In this document: positions 1 through 12,180 of the stretch, in pieces
Numbering within the stretch: position 1 is the first letter of the stretch
Layout of the letters: every line of letters begins with the position of its first letter
Origin: Cryptomeria japonica
Taxonomy: Eukaryota; Streptophyta; Pinopsida; Cupressales; Cupressaceae
Length of the DNA stretch: 60,000 nucleotides
Assembly: GCF_030272615.1 (NCBI RefSeq)
Contig: NC_081406.1
Location: 401,838,939-401,898,938 of the forward strand
Direction: 5' to 3'
The notes under the pieces: generated by a model
Seen by the model: only the letters and a program-made list of their open reading frames with translations
What the model was told of the DNA's origin: nothing
Databases searched by the model: none
Translations under genes and position numbers: made by a program

Positions 1-1644
1 CAACAATGGCGAGTACAACTCCAACTATATCAATTGCCACTACAAATATATTATTTACACCTTCAGAACAAACCCCTCAAAAGGGTCCAAAAACTCCACT
101 TGCAAGTTTCAGTGGGCCAAGATTAGGAATTATTGTTGCTACTCCTCAAAATGCATTAGTTAGAACCACATGCATAGGTAAAGGCGTGCACATCACTACA
201 AGTGATATTTCACCTTTCAAACATTTAATTGCTTCAACAAACCCAAATTTTTGTTACAATGATTTATTTAATAAATTTGCATAAAAAACAAGTATGAATA
301 AAGAAAATAAGAAGACATTGAAGAGGGGTGCCCTTACTGCATCTTTAGAGGAACATATTGTATCGAACATGGTATTTGCCACATATGACACAAATAAAGA
401 TATGATAGAGTTCATAGTTGTTATGCCCCCCCAAAAAGATAAAAATCCACCACAGAATCAGATAAATCCCTTTGGATTTCACATTAGAACCCTCCAAATT
501 GATTTTTCCAAAGTAAAAAATGTGGACAAAAGTAGTGTGTCAAAAAAGACCAACGAAGTGATCTACACTTCACTGCTCAAGGTGGAGAGAGAGAAAAATA
601 CGTTGGAGAAACAAATAGAAAAGTTACAGGCATACTTGGATAATGAAAAAGAAAAGAGGAAAGCATTAGATAACAAGTGCAATGAATTACAGAGAAGGAT
701 AAAAAAATCAGCCTCTACTTCAACAATTACATAACAGGAATAGATGGATGCAAAACTTAAGGAACTGAGGGAAAAATTGGATGGAAGCATTAAAAAATTT
801 GATGATGAAAGAGCCACTTCAATAAAATTATATAAAAGTGTGGAGTCTGCTGCTACCTTAAACAAAAATTTACACAACCAATTGGGGAATGAGACAGAAA
901 AATAAAAAGATTTGGAAGAGAAAGAAGAGAAAGAAAGAAAAAAATGTGCACAAATGAAAGAAGAGCCGCAAAATGCAAATATTAAAATTAAAACTTCAAA
1001 AGACAATATAAAAAATACATTGAAGTATATAAAAGAAAATATTTGAGGGCAAACAAATGTAGAGGAGTGACAAGTTGTTTGAATGGTTTAAATTGAATGA
1101 AAGTTTGAGAGTAATTTTTTGGAATCTCAAAGACCACATTGAGAAAAACAAAAATGTTTATTCAAAAGAGAAAACTACAAAACAAATTTTGCAAGAAGTC
1201 TCCAGTACTAGTGACAGCTATTTGGCATCCAACAGAATTAAGAGCTGCATTGATGCCTCAGTAAAGGCATCATCTATCATTCAAAAATGCCAGAAACTAA
1301 GGGAAGTACATGAAATTGTGGATAAAGGCGGGAAAAAGATAATTGAGCTGCAAGAAAAGATAGCCAAATTGTTAAATCTTGGTTTTCCGAAGAGTGCTGA
1401 CACATCAAATAAATTCATTGGAAAATAAGGTTTCAAAAAAAGGCTGGAGGACAAAATGAAGTCTGAATTAGACTTGCTTCCTCAGGTCACAACTCCTCAA
1501 AAAATTCTGAATTTCATCAAACTATTGACAACTTTGTATGTGGTATTGGGTGAAATAATGGAGTCAAGTCACTCTTCCAATTATGGATTGCTAACAAAGT
1601 TGCAGTTGACTTACTATACTTTAAAAGAAATTGGACTTCCATAA
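1..1644 (+). pseudogene. Degenerate coiled-coil protein, unrecognised, probably TE-borne; continues left of window
   Basis: One reading frame runs from the ATG at 6 with isolated stops at 282 and 732 to about 1050. It then shifts frame and continues at 1075-1428 and, past one stop, 1456-1644. The middle (about 560-1040) is strongly charged and heptad-like (for example KVEREKNTLEKQIEKLQ), which predicts a long coiled coil. The last part is helical and Lys/Glu/Leu-rich. I see no catalytic motif and do not recognise the family. The 5' end may lie outside the window, so the ATG at 6 is not proven. The density of stops (about six) says it is a pseudogene. The coiled-coil tail resembles in style the tail of the minus-strand gene at 39150-42111, but I could not show that they are homologous. 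Confidence 0.5.
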
Positions 1645-2627
1645 GATGGAGAGTGGAGCACCCTACAAAAACTAGCACAAAGATCTCATGAACATAGTAT
1701 GTATTGCATAGTTTTTTGCTTTTACTCTTAATTTAAAGGTTTTCTGCCTTTGGCATTGATTGAAATAACTCTTTTTTATGAACAGGAAAAATGCAACACT
1801 CATTATTACTAATCTAGCCTATGATGCACACCTTCAGCCTTGTAAATTTCTATTCTCAAATTCTCTCAGATTTTAACTTTTCAACCTTTCTCTATTTATG
1901 ATTTCTAGGTTTTGTGCACTTCTATTCTCTATATTTAATTTTTCATGGCTTGACAGTTTTAAGTTTGAACTCTATTTTTTGAACAAGAGACATGTAGCAG
2001 TTGCTAAATTGCTAATCCGACCTATGATGATCATAGATACCATCAACTTTGTAAAATTGTACTGAGTTTGTGATACTAATGGGACAATAGATTTAGTGCC
2101 TTGGTAATTGATTTTAATGTTAAGTCTTCACATGTTGCAAATAGACCTGAAGTTGTTGTTTCTCCCTTGTTTCTATAAAAGGGAGTTCAGGGTCATTTGC
2201 AAAGGGTTCTAAAATTTCGTATTGACTTTTGCGTAGAGAATCACACAGAGTTGTGTATTAAATGAATTGTATCATATGGCTATATTTTGAAAGAATTAAT
2301 GAAAATCTCAACATGTCTAAATAAACATCACTCTATCAATAAACACATTACGCTCTTTTATTATGCTATTTTCTATCTGAAATTAGAAAGTTGAAAAATG
2401 CAATTGCAAATCAATATTAATTTTTAATTGAAAAAATTTGATAGACACATAAAATATCATCAAGTTATCAACCACAATAATATGGTTTTGTAATATGAAT
2501 GATGAGATACAAAAATAAGATTAATAAAATACTAGGAACTGCTAGTGCTAAATCTCTTAAAGTTGCCATTTCTCCTCAACAAATTCAGAGCTTCCTTGAT
2601 TCTATCTATGTTTTCTTCACTCTAAGT
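1645..2627. other. AT-rich stretch without recognisable gene
   Basis: I see no coding frame, LTR terminus or tandem repeat in these 980 bases. They separate the coiled-coil ORF from the 3' end of the hAT transposase and may hold the 3' UTR of either. A clear terminal inverted repeat for the hAT element was not found here. Confidence 0.5.
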
Positions 2628-5334
2628 CTACATACCTCCGCTAAATTGGATCTCAATGCTACCAGTAGGTCTAGTACATGAGTCAATTGTCTCACAACTA
2701 CTTTGGTTTGAAGTGTTACCCAAACCTCTTCTTTCACATTTGGACCTCCAAATTTTCAGTGCCCTATAGTAACGAAAAGTGTGGACATCATACCTAGATC
2801 TATAGAGCCTCAAGAAATTTTTCAAATTCTTGTCTAGTTTATTTCTTAGCTTTGATTTCAGGAACCCCAAAGCACTGAAAACTCTCTCATCCTCCACCAA
2901 ACTGAATATCATGGTAAGACATAAATCAACGTGCTTGAAATATTTTGATATTGAATCACGCATCACTTCGCTCTGACCTAGATTTGTCGAAAGCCTTGTT
3001 ATTGATCCCTCTTCATGGGGGTTCTCCATTATGTCATATTGTTCCCTCATAGTGTATGCAAAATAGGGTGATTGCTCTCTAGAAAGAGTTTTGTTTAAAA
3101 TTCCATTTATAGTTACTCCATTACATTCTTTGGATTTGCAAAATTGCTTTATCAAAGTCAATAGCTTAGTTCAAAAATCAGCTGAACTCTTGAGGTTCCA
3201 ATATTGAGGAAACACAATAGACATGGCTTCAAGTAGTTTCTCAAGAGGGAATCTACTTCTAATATGTGAGGAAAGATCATAGGCAATTTTTTGTCACAAA
3301 AGTAGTTACAGACTCAACAATCTTGATAAACTCTTCCCTTGTAACTCTTACTAGTCGCTTCTTGGGGTGCTTTCCTAGTTCCTCGGGCTTGACCCTAGTA
3401 AAGCATTGCATTGGTATCTCAATTCCATGTACACTGGCACATAACTCCCCATTTGCACCGATCTATAAAAAGTTATCAGGATTGTTGAAATTTGTGAGTG
3501 TCTGCCACTTAGAAAAATTTTCATTAGATAATGTTGGTTGAGATCCATAGAGATTATCGAGGGTGAGACATGTCATCTTACACATCTTAGCATATTTTTC
3601 AATATACATAGCTCTTTGTTGGGATTTTTTCATAATATTCCTTATTTCCTCTAGCATGGGGAGAAGAGATGTTAAATTTAATAGTGTCTCTATATTACTT
3701 AACCTCTGAAGCAGGTCAGGAAATTTTGGTTTCTTTGATTCATCGCGATTTGTGTGAAATAGTACAATCAAGGATGGATATTCTGAAAAAACCCAATGCG
3801 ATGGTTCATCCAAAGAGATCCATCTGGTATCTATATCCTTAAGAAGCTTGTTTCCATATGTTATTCCATCAGAAAAGTGTTGAAATTCCATAAATCGTTT
3901 GCAAATTTGACAAAAATGTGAGTAGAGCTCTCTGATTAAATGTTCATTTTTTTTACTGGAGCATGCTTGCTCACAATTCCAAAATATAGATTCATTATGT
4001 GGGCCATGTAGTGAATTCTAGTAATGTAGGGTGCACAATAAATTTCCATCTTTGTACAAAGATCATTCCTATGACCTTGCATTAGTGAAGCTCCACCCGC
4101 TCCAACACACACCAACTTTTTCGCAATCGTCATGCCATCCATAACTCCATATTCAATTAAACAACTCTTTACTAGTTGAAATAAATTTTTTGATGTCACA
4201 CTATCCTTTATTTTAGCAACAGATAGTAGATGATGTTGGTGGACATGATTCTGTATAGTATAAACATGCATGCATACCCACAAAGTATTATCTACTGTCG
4301 TAACTTCATCTAAAGACAACACAGTAAAGTTTGACTCTCTTATTTTTTCCTTTACATCATCTTTTTCAACCTCAGCAAGACAACTTGCCCATTACCATCC
4401 ATTGTTTATTGACCAATGACTATTAGGATAGTTAGGAACTTTCAAAAAGTGTAATAAACCACTCATTGATGGGTAGTCTGTCATATCACGCCCTCTGCTC
4501 AAAATATAAAAAACAACACTTAACTAAACAAATTTTCCTAGTTGTTCTATTTTCATTGCTTTTCCAAGAATAGCTTCAATAGAACCTTTAACTTCAACAG
4601 GCTTCTTCTATATTTTCTCATGAAAATTAAATTCTTCAACATTCCTCACATGCTTACATTCCTCCTTGGTTTTCCATCTAATTATCACTGATTTTTCAAC
4701 TCCATCTATCATTTGTTTTTCATAAACTTTACCCATATGCTTTTCTATGGTGTCAATTTTTAGCTGCAACCTCTTTTCCTTTTTATGTTTCCAAGTGCAA
4801 ATCTTGCACCTGCATTCTATTGGAGGTTTGCCTTCAATTGGATTCTCCACTGGTTCAATGAATGGATACTTTGATGCCCAATTAATTTGAAAATTACTCA
4901 CTAACATATCCCACTCTTGATCCTTTTTTTATTTGGGTTGATCCTTTTTTGATTTGGTTTTTCTTTTCCCCTTCTATGCATTATCATCCGTGGCATTAGC
5001 ACCCTATTCAATTATATCATTCTATCTAACTTGGGTATCTACCAAGAAATCTTCTTTAAGTTCATTGTGATCTAAGATATCAATTTCGCCACCTTGATCA
5101 ATATGTAGGTTGTGAATCTTGTAGTTGTACTTATGATGATGTACCTTCCTAATTTTCACCATAATCTTTGCCAACGCCAAAGTATGAAGACAATGTTCTC
5201 CATTTTGCTAGCCTCTCTTGGCCTTCCCCACATTCAAGATTCCTACCCTTATTCCTATTTGACATCTCCAACAAAATAAGGCTGCAAAAAAATATCAACT
5301 TGTTGAAGTAGTAACAATAGACTATATGATTCAT
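2628..5334 (-). pseudogene. hAT-superfamily transposase, ZNF862/TTF-zinc-finger type, degenerate
   Basis: Read on the minus strand, five fragments line up as one protein. The N-terminus is at 5334-5149. A TTF-type zinc finger (CRCKICTWKHKKEK) lies in 4907-4608. An RNase H-fold core follows in 4322-3936 (SLDEVTTVDNTLW, VCVGAGGASLMQGH) and 3891-3463. The C-terminal region (3161-2628) contains a hAT dimerisation-like segment (SLVEDERVFSALGFLKSKL). This order is that of the plant proteins annotated as zinc finger protein 862-like, which derive from hAT transposases and would cut and paste DNA in the nucleus. The Asp usually found in the VGADGAS motif is Gly here, so a catalytic residue appears lost. 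Stops and frameshifts separate every fragment. No 8-bp target duplication or terminal inverted repeat could be identified. Confidence 0.8.
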
Positions 5335-6109
5335 TGGCCCTACGACCTACAATCTAGATGTCTAAGGTCTCTCGGGTGACCATTGATGGGTCCCCACTGA
5401 AGAAGAATGAACTCAATAGTGCAAACAGATAGAGATGAATTCAGAATAATATTATAAAACTTCAAAAATATGATCACTTACCTTTAGGTCACTAGCAATC
5501 ACTAATGCAGTCATTAGAAATGATTGTTCCTAGTCTGAAACTTTGCTAGTGATCCAAATGGAGAGCTCACAACTGACCAAATTGTGTAGAGATAAATATG
5601 ATCTTTGACTATATTTATACCAATCCTTATTTGACAAATTCAAGAAGAATTTAATATGATATACAAATATATGGTGAAACACTTTTAACTATAACACGTC
5701 TTATGTAATTTTCGAGGCGATTACGGGCCGCCCAATTAATTAGAAATTATAATAGAGTTGGAAAAAATTGGGGTGAGTTGAGACATGCTTGTGCAAAATG
5801 CTAGGTGAATTGGGTCTTCCTGGCCAATAAATATTTATATGGCTATTGGCGAATTATGGTCATCTATTATGACAACCTTGGAAAGTGTAGGCAAAAATAT
5901 TGAATTTACTATGTGGAAACATAGATTCTATTGGCGAAATCTTGATAGAGATACAATTAATTACATAAAACAATGGGTGATTGGGTCATGCATTTGACGA
6001 ATATTTATAAAGTCTAGGCGACATGGACACTCATGATCGATACAATATATTTGCCATTTTCTAGGTCGCCGACGTGAAATTTTAGCCATTGGTGAATATT
6101 TTCTAGTAA
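5335..6109. other. Non-coding stretch upstream of Copia A; LTR start not resolved
   Basis: There is no supported ORF. The right-hand part should be the body of Copia A's 5' LTR, but it does not resemble the LTR of Copia B except for the last 70 bases, and no TGTTG start is visible. The LTR is either divergent or truncated by the hAT element. Several short GGCGA-type motifs are scattered between 5700 and 6080. Confidence 0.4.
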
Positions 6110-6182
6110 AGTAAACCCTGGGTTTAATCCGGTGAAAATTGATTCACCCCCTCTCAGTTTTCCTTCCTTTTTGTTGCCAACA
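6110..6182 (+). repeat. 3' end of Copia A 5' LTR
   Basis: The stretch from the TTTAATCCGGTGAAAA motif to the terminal TTGCCAACA matches the last bases of the Copia B LTR (13380-13449) closely. It is followed after two bases by a tRNA-Met type primer-binding site. The LTR therefore ends at 6182 with the expected CA. Confidence 0.7.
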
Positions 6183-6184
6183 AG

Positions 6185-6196
6185 TGGTATTAGAGC
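6185..6196 (+). promoter_or_regulatory. Primer-binding site of Copia A (initiator tRNA-Met type)
   Basis: TGGTATTAGAGC differs at one position from the canonical plant copia PBS TGGTATCAGAGC, which pairs with the 3' end of initiator tRNA-Met. The C-to-T change is in keeping with the decay seen elsewhere in the element. Confidence 0.8.
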
Positions 6197-6238
6197 TAGA
6201 TCCTCTGAAAGAAGCTTAACTGCTTGAGGAGATCCGAG

Positions 6239-7567
6239 ATGACAACCTATGTGTGTAAGAAGAAGAGTCCTAGATTTGATGGAAACAATTATACTATATG
6301 GAAGGACTAGATGGAAGTTCATTTGAAGTGTCTTGGTGAAGATTATTGGAAGATTACACAGAATGTCTACAATTTTCCTCCGACTGGATCGGTTACTGCT
6401 GATGAAATCAAGAAAGTTGAACATAACTTAAGGGCCAAGGAAGCATTGTTGAGTGCTTTGACTAATTTAGAGATGACTTATGTGATGGGACTTCAGACTG
6501 CACATGAGATATGGAAAAAGCTAGAGGTCTTGTATGAAGGAGATTCACAAGTTAAAGTTGCTAAGTTGCAGAGTTTGAAGGGAAAACATGGGACTCTGAA
6601 GATGGGAGAAGATGAGAACATAAATTCCTATATGGCTAAAGTGAATGAGATTATTATGAACATCAGATGTGCTAGTAGAACTCTTGAGGAAGATGAGATT
6701 GTTTCTAAGGTGTTGAGATCCTTGCCTTTTACTTACAAAGATAAAGTTGCTGCTATTAATGAGATCCAAAGTGTGACTACTGTGACAAGAGATATGTTGG
6801 TTGGTAAGTTGGCTACATTTGAGTTGAGAAAATTTGGAGAATCATATGGTAAATTTGAGACTAGATTTAAAGACTCTATATCCGGGAAGCAACTATATGA
6901 TCCAAGAGAGAGTTCTTCTAGGGTTTCAAGATATGAGAGAGAGATGAGAGAGATGGAAGAGTAGGAGAAAGAGTTGGATGAGCTTGAAGCACTTATTGCT
7001 CAAAGATTTCCTAAGGGAGCATGTATGTATGATGTAAAGTTACCTTTGAAATTTTTCTCCTATAATTAGATAGGATATTTTGCTTCTAGGTGTCCTGAAA
7101 GAATGTCTAGGTATGATAAGAATTGAAAGACATAATAGCTTTGATAAGAATGATAGATATGAGAATCATGATAAACCCTACAAGCCCTACCGGAAGTACA
7201 TAAATCAGAAGAGATGCTATTATGTTTCTGATGAAGGTGTGACAGATGAGGAATGAGACAATGGGAATTTAGGAGATGAATTTGTATTATTTTTGTCAAA
7301 GAAGATGATCCAATACTAGTAAATCCTACAAGCCGCATTGTTGAGGAGAAATCTTTGGCTGCTAAGATTAAAGAGAGAGATGAATGGGTAATTGATAGCA
7401 GTTGTTCGCATCATATGATAGGTGATAAAAGTAAATATGTGAATATGGAAAGGTATGATGGTGGTATAGTAATATTTGATGATGATAAAGCCTAAGTGAT
7501 TCATGGTAAAGGTTATATATCTTTTGATGGTAAGAATAATACTGATGATGTCTTATATGTTGAAGGT
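6239..7567 (+). pseudogene. Copia A gag and start of protease, truncated
   Basis: The gag frame opens at the ATG at 6239, 43 bases after the PBS. It has a TAG where Gln is expected in the WKxQMEVHL motif near 6308, then runs open to 6962. It contains the UBN2-type gag body (NLRAKEALLSAL, MGLQTAHEIWKKLE). A degenerate CCHC zinc knuckle follows near 7060-7100; its first Cys is Phe. The protease begins near 7388 with VIDSSCSHHM, so the catalytic DSG has become DSS. The frame is broken several times after 6962. Homology stops at about 7567, just after the DVLYVEG motif, where opposite-strand sequence of another copia begins. Integrase, RT and the 3' LTR of this copy are absent. Confidence 0.85.
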
Positions 7568-7714
7568 TTTGTTGGTTCCCAAATCAACAGATTGGAAATT
7601 TCTAAAAGTATGTCTGGCTTTATATTCAAACTTCCCAAATGACTTGGCCAACTGACAGATTCTATAGTTTTCCCTATTAAACTTCGGACCTTCTTTCTTC
7701 ATCATGTTCTTCAT
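7568..7714 (-). pseudogene. Start of a second Copia C-type gag, truncated
   Basis: On the minus strand an ATG at 7714, about 50 bases past the PBS, opens a frame with the typical copia gag start (KKEGPKFNRENY). It stays open for about 48 codons up to the junction with Copia A. It lies directly downstream, on its strand, of a complete LTR and PBS, so it is the beginning of an internal region. Its own pol is missing. The identification rests on position and on the GPKFNxENY motif. Confidence 0.6.
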
Positions 7715-7761
7715 GATTTTTACCTCAAGATGTTAGGCTTAGACACCAGAAGACCTGAAAT

Positions 7762-7773
7762 GCTTTGATACCA
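7762..7773 (-). promoter_or_regulatory. Primer-binding site next to the Copia C LTR
   Basis: The minus strand reads TGGTATCAAAGC, one base from the canonical plant copia PBS, starting two bases after the LTR end at 7776. It fixes the polarity of this LTR: it acts as a 5' LTR for the gag start at 7568-7714. Confidence 0.8.
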
Positions 7774-7775
7774 AT

Positions 7776-9148
7776 TGATGGTATCATGAATCAATAAGGA
7801 TTCAGACAACTACTAAGAGGGGGGATAGAAAACTAACTAGACTTTCACCAAACTCAAAAACAACCTCTCAAGTTAAACTCAGAACTGAATGGTTCAAACA
7901 CTGAACTAACAAATTTCAAAATCACTATCAAGTATACCTATTGACTGTCATAATAGAATAACAATAAAACAACTCTGAAACTCTTAAATATTTTGACCAA
8001 AACATCCAAATACTTTATTGACAAAAGTAAAAGAATATTTTAGATTGTTGTTGGTCATCATATCATATTTAAGTGGATTTAGCAATTAAGCAAATTAACC
8101 ATAGAAAACATAACCACAAAAACATTCATCACTTGACACAATGATTTTGACTTGGAAACCCAAATGGGAAAAACCATGGCGAGGATGAATACCCACAAGT
8201 ATTCTGAACTCTTTTGAAGTTCGCCCTAGTAGGATCCAAGCCTGTTAAAGCTTTACAATAAGTCCTATTAGGGACCACCCGATTAAGGGATTGACTATAA
8301 TGCCCTATTAGAAGCAATACCTTGTTAGGAGTAACCTCGGTAGAGGATTTGAAATCCAAGCTAATGGTACACTTGGTTAGAGGATTCAGATAATACTAAG
8401 CTTGTTAGAGCTTACTTGGCTAAGGGATTTGACTATTGTAATTGTTAGAGAACAATAGGGGTTTGTTGATTTGGTAAATAACACTATTTTTCTTGATCAG
8501 ATCCTTTTCATGCTCCTATCCGCCTTTCACATACTATGAATACATCTCCTAGTTTGACAACCAATCACTCTTACATTCAACCAAAATTGCCAACACTACA
8601 ACAAAACAACTCATCAACCTTATAAGAAAAACAACATGTCGGTAACACATCACAAACCTAAGATCTCATTGAGATTACAAACAAATTGGTTCAAGTATGA
8701 CCGTTGGATTACATAGAAATCATTGCACATCATTCAAGACAACCTAGACCGCTCCTTGATCACCGCATCATTGATCCATGTAACTCATTACACAGTTTCC
8801 ATTATATGCAATGTACTCGCTCATTCCCAAGATAAAACCATTATCTCTATGCACCAAAATCCGTTTGAAACTCTTCACATACAACTTGCATACGTGGCCT
8901 AATCATTACTGCTCATTATTTGATCATAAACCAATACAACTGATTCACCAAGCTCCATCAATTAGGGTTTAACACATCAATAGGTGGGGTTACTAGTTGA
9001 ACTCACTTCTTCTCTAGTAATATTGGCTTCCTTTACAAGCTCACCTATCAGTTGCAAAACAATATTATTACAACATCATTGCCGGTTATAATTGACATCA
9101 ATGACAACATAATAGTTCATCAATGTAATCTTCATGCAAATGCCAACA
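7776..9148 (-). repeat. Complete Copia C LTR, 1373 bp, tandem-joint position
   Basis: On the minus strand the LTR begins TGTTGGCATTTGCATG and ends CATGATACCATCA. It is bounded by a polypurine tract (9149-9160) and by a PBS (7762-7773), so both ends are well defined. Pol of a minus-strand copia lies on the 5' side and a gag start on the 3' side, so this one LTR is flanked by internal sequence on both sides. Small ORFs inside it (for example 8129-8359 minus) are not credible genes. Confidence 0.8.
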
Positions 9149-9160
9149 ATCTCCCCCTTT
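9149..9160 (-). promoter_or_regulatory. Polypurine tract of Copia C
   Basis: The minus strand reads AAAGGGGGAGAT directly before the TGTTGG start of the LTR. This is the plus-strand priming site of plant copia elements. A second, weaker purine run (AAAGGGAGAGAAGAA) lies about 190 bases upstream near 9330-9350. Confidence 0.75.
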
Positions 9161-9515
9161 GGCATTGATGGCAATACAAGTATCAATACCCTTGATTGTT
9201 ATGATTGTGAATAGGAATCCTAGTTTACATTTTACCATGTACTCTCCTTCAACTAAGTCTCCATGTCTTCAGCTAGTAACTATCTATAGATCTTCTCTCG
9301 GACAATCATACAATTCTTCTCCCCATAATCTTATAGTTCTTCTCTCCCTTTGACAACAATGCCAAAGTGAAAGTAAAACATGCATTGTCATACTTCACTG
9401 TTTTGCATCAACAACCTGCAACTTAATGCTCCCCCTTTGGAATAACCCCACTCTACACCAATCCTGTTACAAGATTCTTCAAGTAGCTTTGGGACTGATG
9501 TATTCCACATCTTGC
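9161..9515 (-). other. Copia C 3' untranslated internal region
   Basis: These 355 bases lie between the end of the RNase H coding region and the polypurine tract. They hold no credible ORF and include repeated motifs of the type TTGGCATTG(T/A)TG with purine runs, also seen at the end of Copia D (59920-59955). Confidence 0.6.
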
Positions 9516-11740
9516 TCAATTGACCTCATGTAGGGGCACAACCCCTAGCTGACCTCTAAGATACTCAAAAGTAGTCTTAGGCAAAGGTTTAGTAAAGATA
9601 TTTGCTAGTTGCTCCTTGGTAGATACATGCTCCAATAACACATCTTTACTTTGCACTTGCTCTCTCAAGAAATGATATTTCAGCTCAATATGCTTGGTTC
9701 TAGCATACAACACCGGGTTCTTTGAAGTATTTATTGCACTGGTGTTGTCACATAAAATATTTACAGGTTCTGTGATCTTCAGCTTGAATCCTTCTAGAAT
9801 GTGTTTCATCCAGTTTTCCTAGGTATAAATCATATACACTGCAGCATACTCAACTTTAGTAGTGGACTATGATATACAACTCTGCTTCTTGCTGCTCCAT
9901 GATACAAGTCTTCCTCCAAGAAAGAATGCACCATTTGTTGTGCTCTTCCTATCATCAACATTACCTGCCCAGTCTGCATCCATATAAATCTTCAAATCAA
10001 AGTTACCTGCATATGGGTACCATAATCCATAGTCAATAGTACCTTTCAAATATCTGAATATCCTTTTGGTTTCTATCAAGTGTGTCTCCTTTGGATTCTT
10101 CTGAAATCTAGCAACTAAACCAACTGCATGAGCAATATCCGGTCTGTTGTGAACAACATAATATAGTTTCCCTATCATTGATCTATACTCTTTTTCATCA
10201 ATAGATGCGACTTCATCCTCCTTAGACAATTTACAACCTGTAACCATTGGTGTCCCAACTGGTTTATAGTCACTCATTCCAAATGTCTTCAATACCTCTT
10301 TCACATACTTAGACTGTATGATAAAAATACCACTCTTCATCTACTGAATTTGCAAACCTATGCAGAATTTTATCTCTCCTACTAGAGACATTTCAAATTC
10401 ACTTTTCATCTCATTTGCAAAGTCATCACTCATGTCATCATTGCCTCCAAATATGATATGATCCACAAAAGCTTCACTAACCAGTATCTTATCTCCTTCA
10501 AATTTGAGATATATATTGTTGTCTTCATAGGTTCTCTGAAAAATCTATCTTCCTCAGGTGTGAATGTAGTCTTTCATACCATGCTCTCGGTGCTTGCTTC
10601 AAACCATATAGTGCCTTGTGTAATTTACACACCATATCCTTTGCATTAGTCAAAGCATAACCATTTGGTTGCTTAATGTATACTTCTTCTTCCAGTATTC
10701 CTTATAGAAATGCTAACTTCACATCCATCTGATATACTTTGAATCCCTTATATGCTACAAATGCAAGTAGAGTCCTAACACCTTCCAATTTAGAAACTGG
10801 TGCAAATGTCTCACCATAGTCTTCTCCTTCTTCCTTTGCATACAAAACTAGCTTTATTTCTGAATACCCATTTAGTACCTACTACATTTTTATTCACCGG
10901 TCTGGGTACTAGGGTCCATGTTTTATTCTTCTCAATCTGGTCAAGCTCCTCCTCCATAGCTTTAATCTAGTGATCATCTCCAAATGCTTCCTTAGTATTT
11001 CAAGGCTCAATAGTGGACATCATGCAATAATTCTCTCTAATTCTTTTGGTTAATACTCCAACATCTTTATTTCCGATAATCTAGTCAGGATTATGATTGA
11101 GTCTCACATACCTTGGAATGGCATGATCATTACCTTCAAGTTCTTCTTCTTCACTATCATCATCTTCTTTTGAATCAACCTATTTCGATTGAACTAGTAC
11201 TACAACATTTACTTCATCTGCTTCTGGTTTCACCGATTTTGGTTTCAAAATTAGAATGCAAGGTTCATATTCCTTCTTTTCCTTACTGGTTTCTATTGAA
11301 ACTTTAGGATATTCATCCACTCGAACATCAACACTTTCAATGATTCTCTATGTCTGGTTGTTATAACATTTGTAGGCCTTACCCTTGGTGGAGTAACCAA
11401 GAAATATGCCTTCATCACTTTTAGCTTCAAACTTACTAACATAGTCACCTCTCTTGATAAAACATTTACTGCCATAAATCTTAAATAATTGACATTAGGT
11501 GATCTACCATACCATTATTCATAAGGAGTTTTATCCTTGCCTCTTTTCACCAATATTCGGTTCATGGTGTAGATAGCTATGCTGACAGCTTCTCTCCAAA
11601 AAGTTTTTGCTACTCCTCCTTGTATAAGCATCATTCTAGCAGCTTCAACAACTGACCGGTTGTTTCTCTCTGCAATACCATTTTGCTTTGGTGTCCTCAG
11701 TGCAGAAAGATGCCTCTTAATTCCAAGGTAATGACATGGA
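9516..11740 (-). pseudogene. Copia C integrase end, reverse transcriptase and RNase H, degenerate
   Basis: Read on the minus strand, the order is that of Ty1/copia pol. The integrase C-terminal half (RTPKQNGIAERNNRSVVE, ending KTPYE) lies at 11735-11515. RT fragments cover 11300-10350, with the YVDD box degenerated to FVDH near 10470. The RNase H region is at 10340-9867 (KPVGTPMVTGCKLSKED, YMDADWAGNVDDRKST) and 9809-9516 (ILCDNTSAI, ARTKHIELKYHFLRE, LANIFTKPLP). It would have copied RNA to DNA in cytoplasmic particles. Homology starts abruptly at about 11740 inside the integrase core, so gag, protease and half the integrase are gone. Frames change at least four times. Confidence 0.9.
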
Positions 11741-12180
11741 AATGAGATGATACTAAGGTAAGGATTTATGTAAAGGATTGGATCAGAGGGATGGAAGGAT
11801 GGAAAATATGCATTGGATAATGGATAGGATATTGGAAGAATTAGGCTTGAGTGGATGGAAATGTTGGCAAGATCAACATTGGCACACACCTTGAGGGGTG
11901 GTAAACTGATGGAGGAAATGTGGATTTTTTATATTGAGACTTTGATGGGGGAATAGCTAGGGATTTTGGGGCATAAGGACCCAAAATGGATGAAGGAAGT
12001 GATGGAGGAGTAGATTTGAAAGATTTGGATCGAGGAATAGAAATTTTGGATGCCACTTTGGTTTTTTCTTTAGACTGTTGTGCTTGAAGGAGCTGCTTAG
12101 GAATTCACATTGTTTTTTATTTTTCATGTTTTCGTGGTTCCTTGGAACACATTGCTTGCACAAGTGATTTAGGAACCCAT
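11741..12180 (-). other. Unrecognised Pro/Ser-rich fragment between Copia C and Copia B
   Basis: On the minus strand 12170-11840 reads as a Pro/Ser/Lys-rich segment (for example STPPSLPSSILGPYAPKS) in one frame with a single stop. This bias could mark a piece of real coding sequence, but I do not recognise it. It joins Copia C's truncated integrase on one side and the start of the Copia B LTR on the other. Confidence 0.35.

Noticed and set aside
6014-6424. 136-codon minus ORF across the Copia A PBS
   Set aside because: It crosses LTR, PBS and gag start on the wrong strand.
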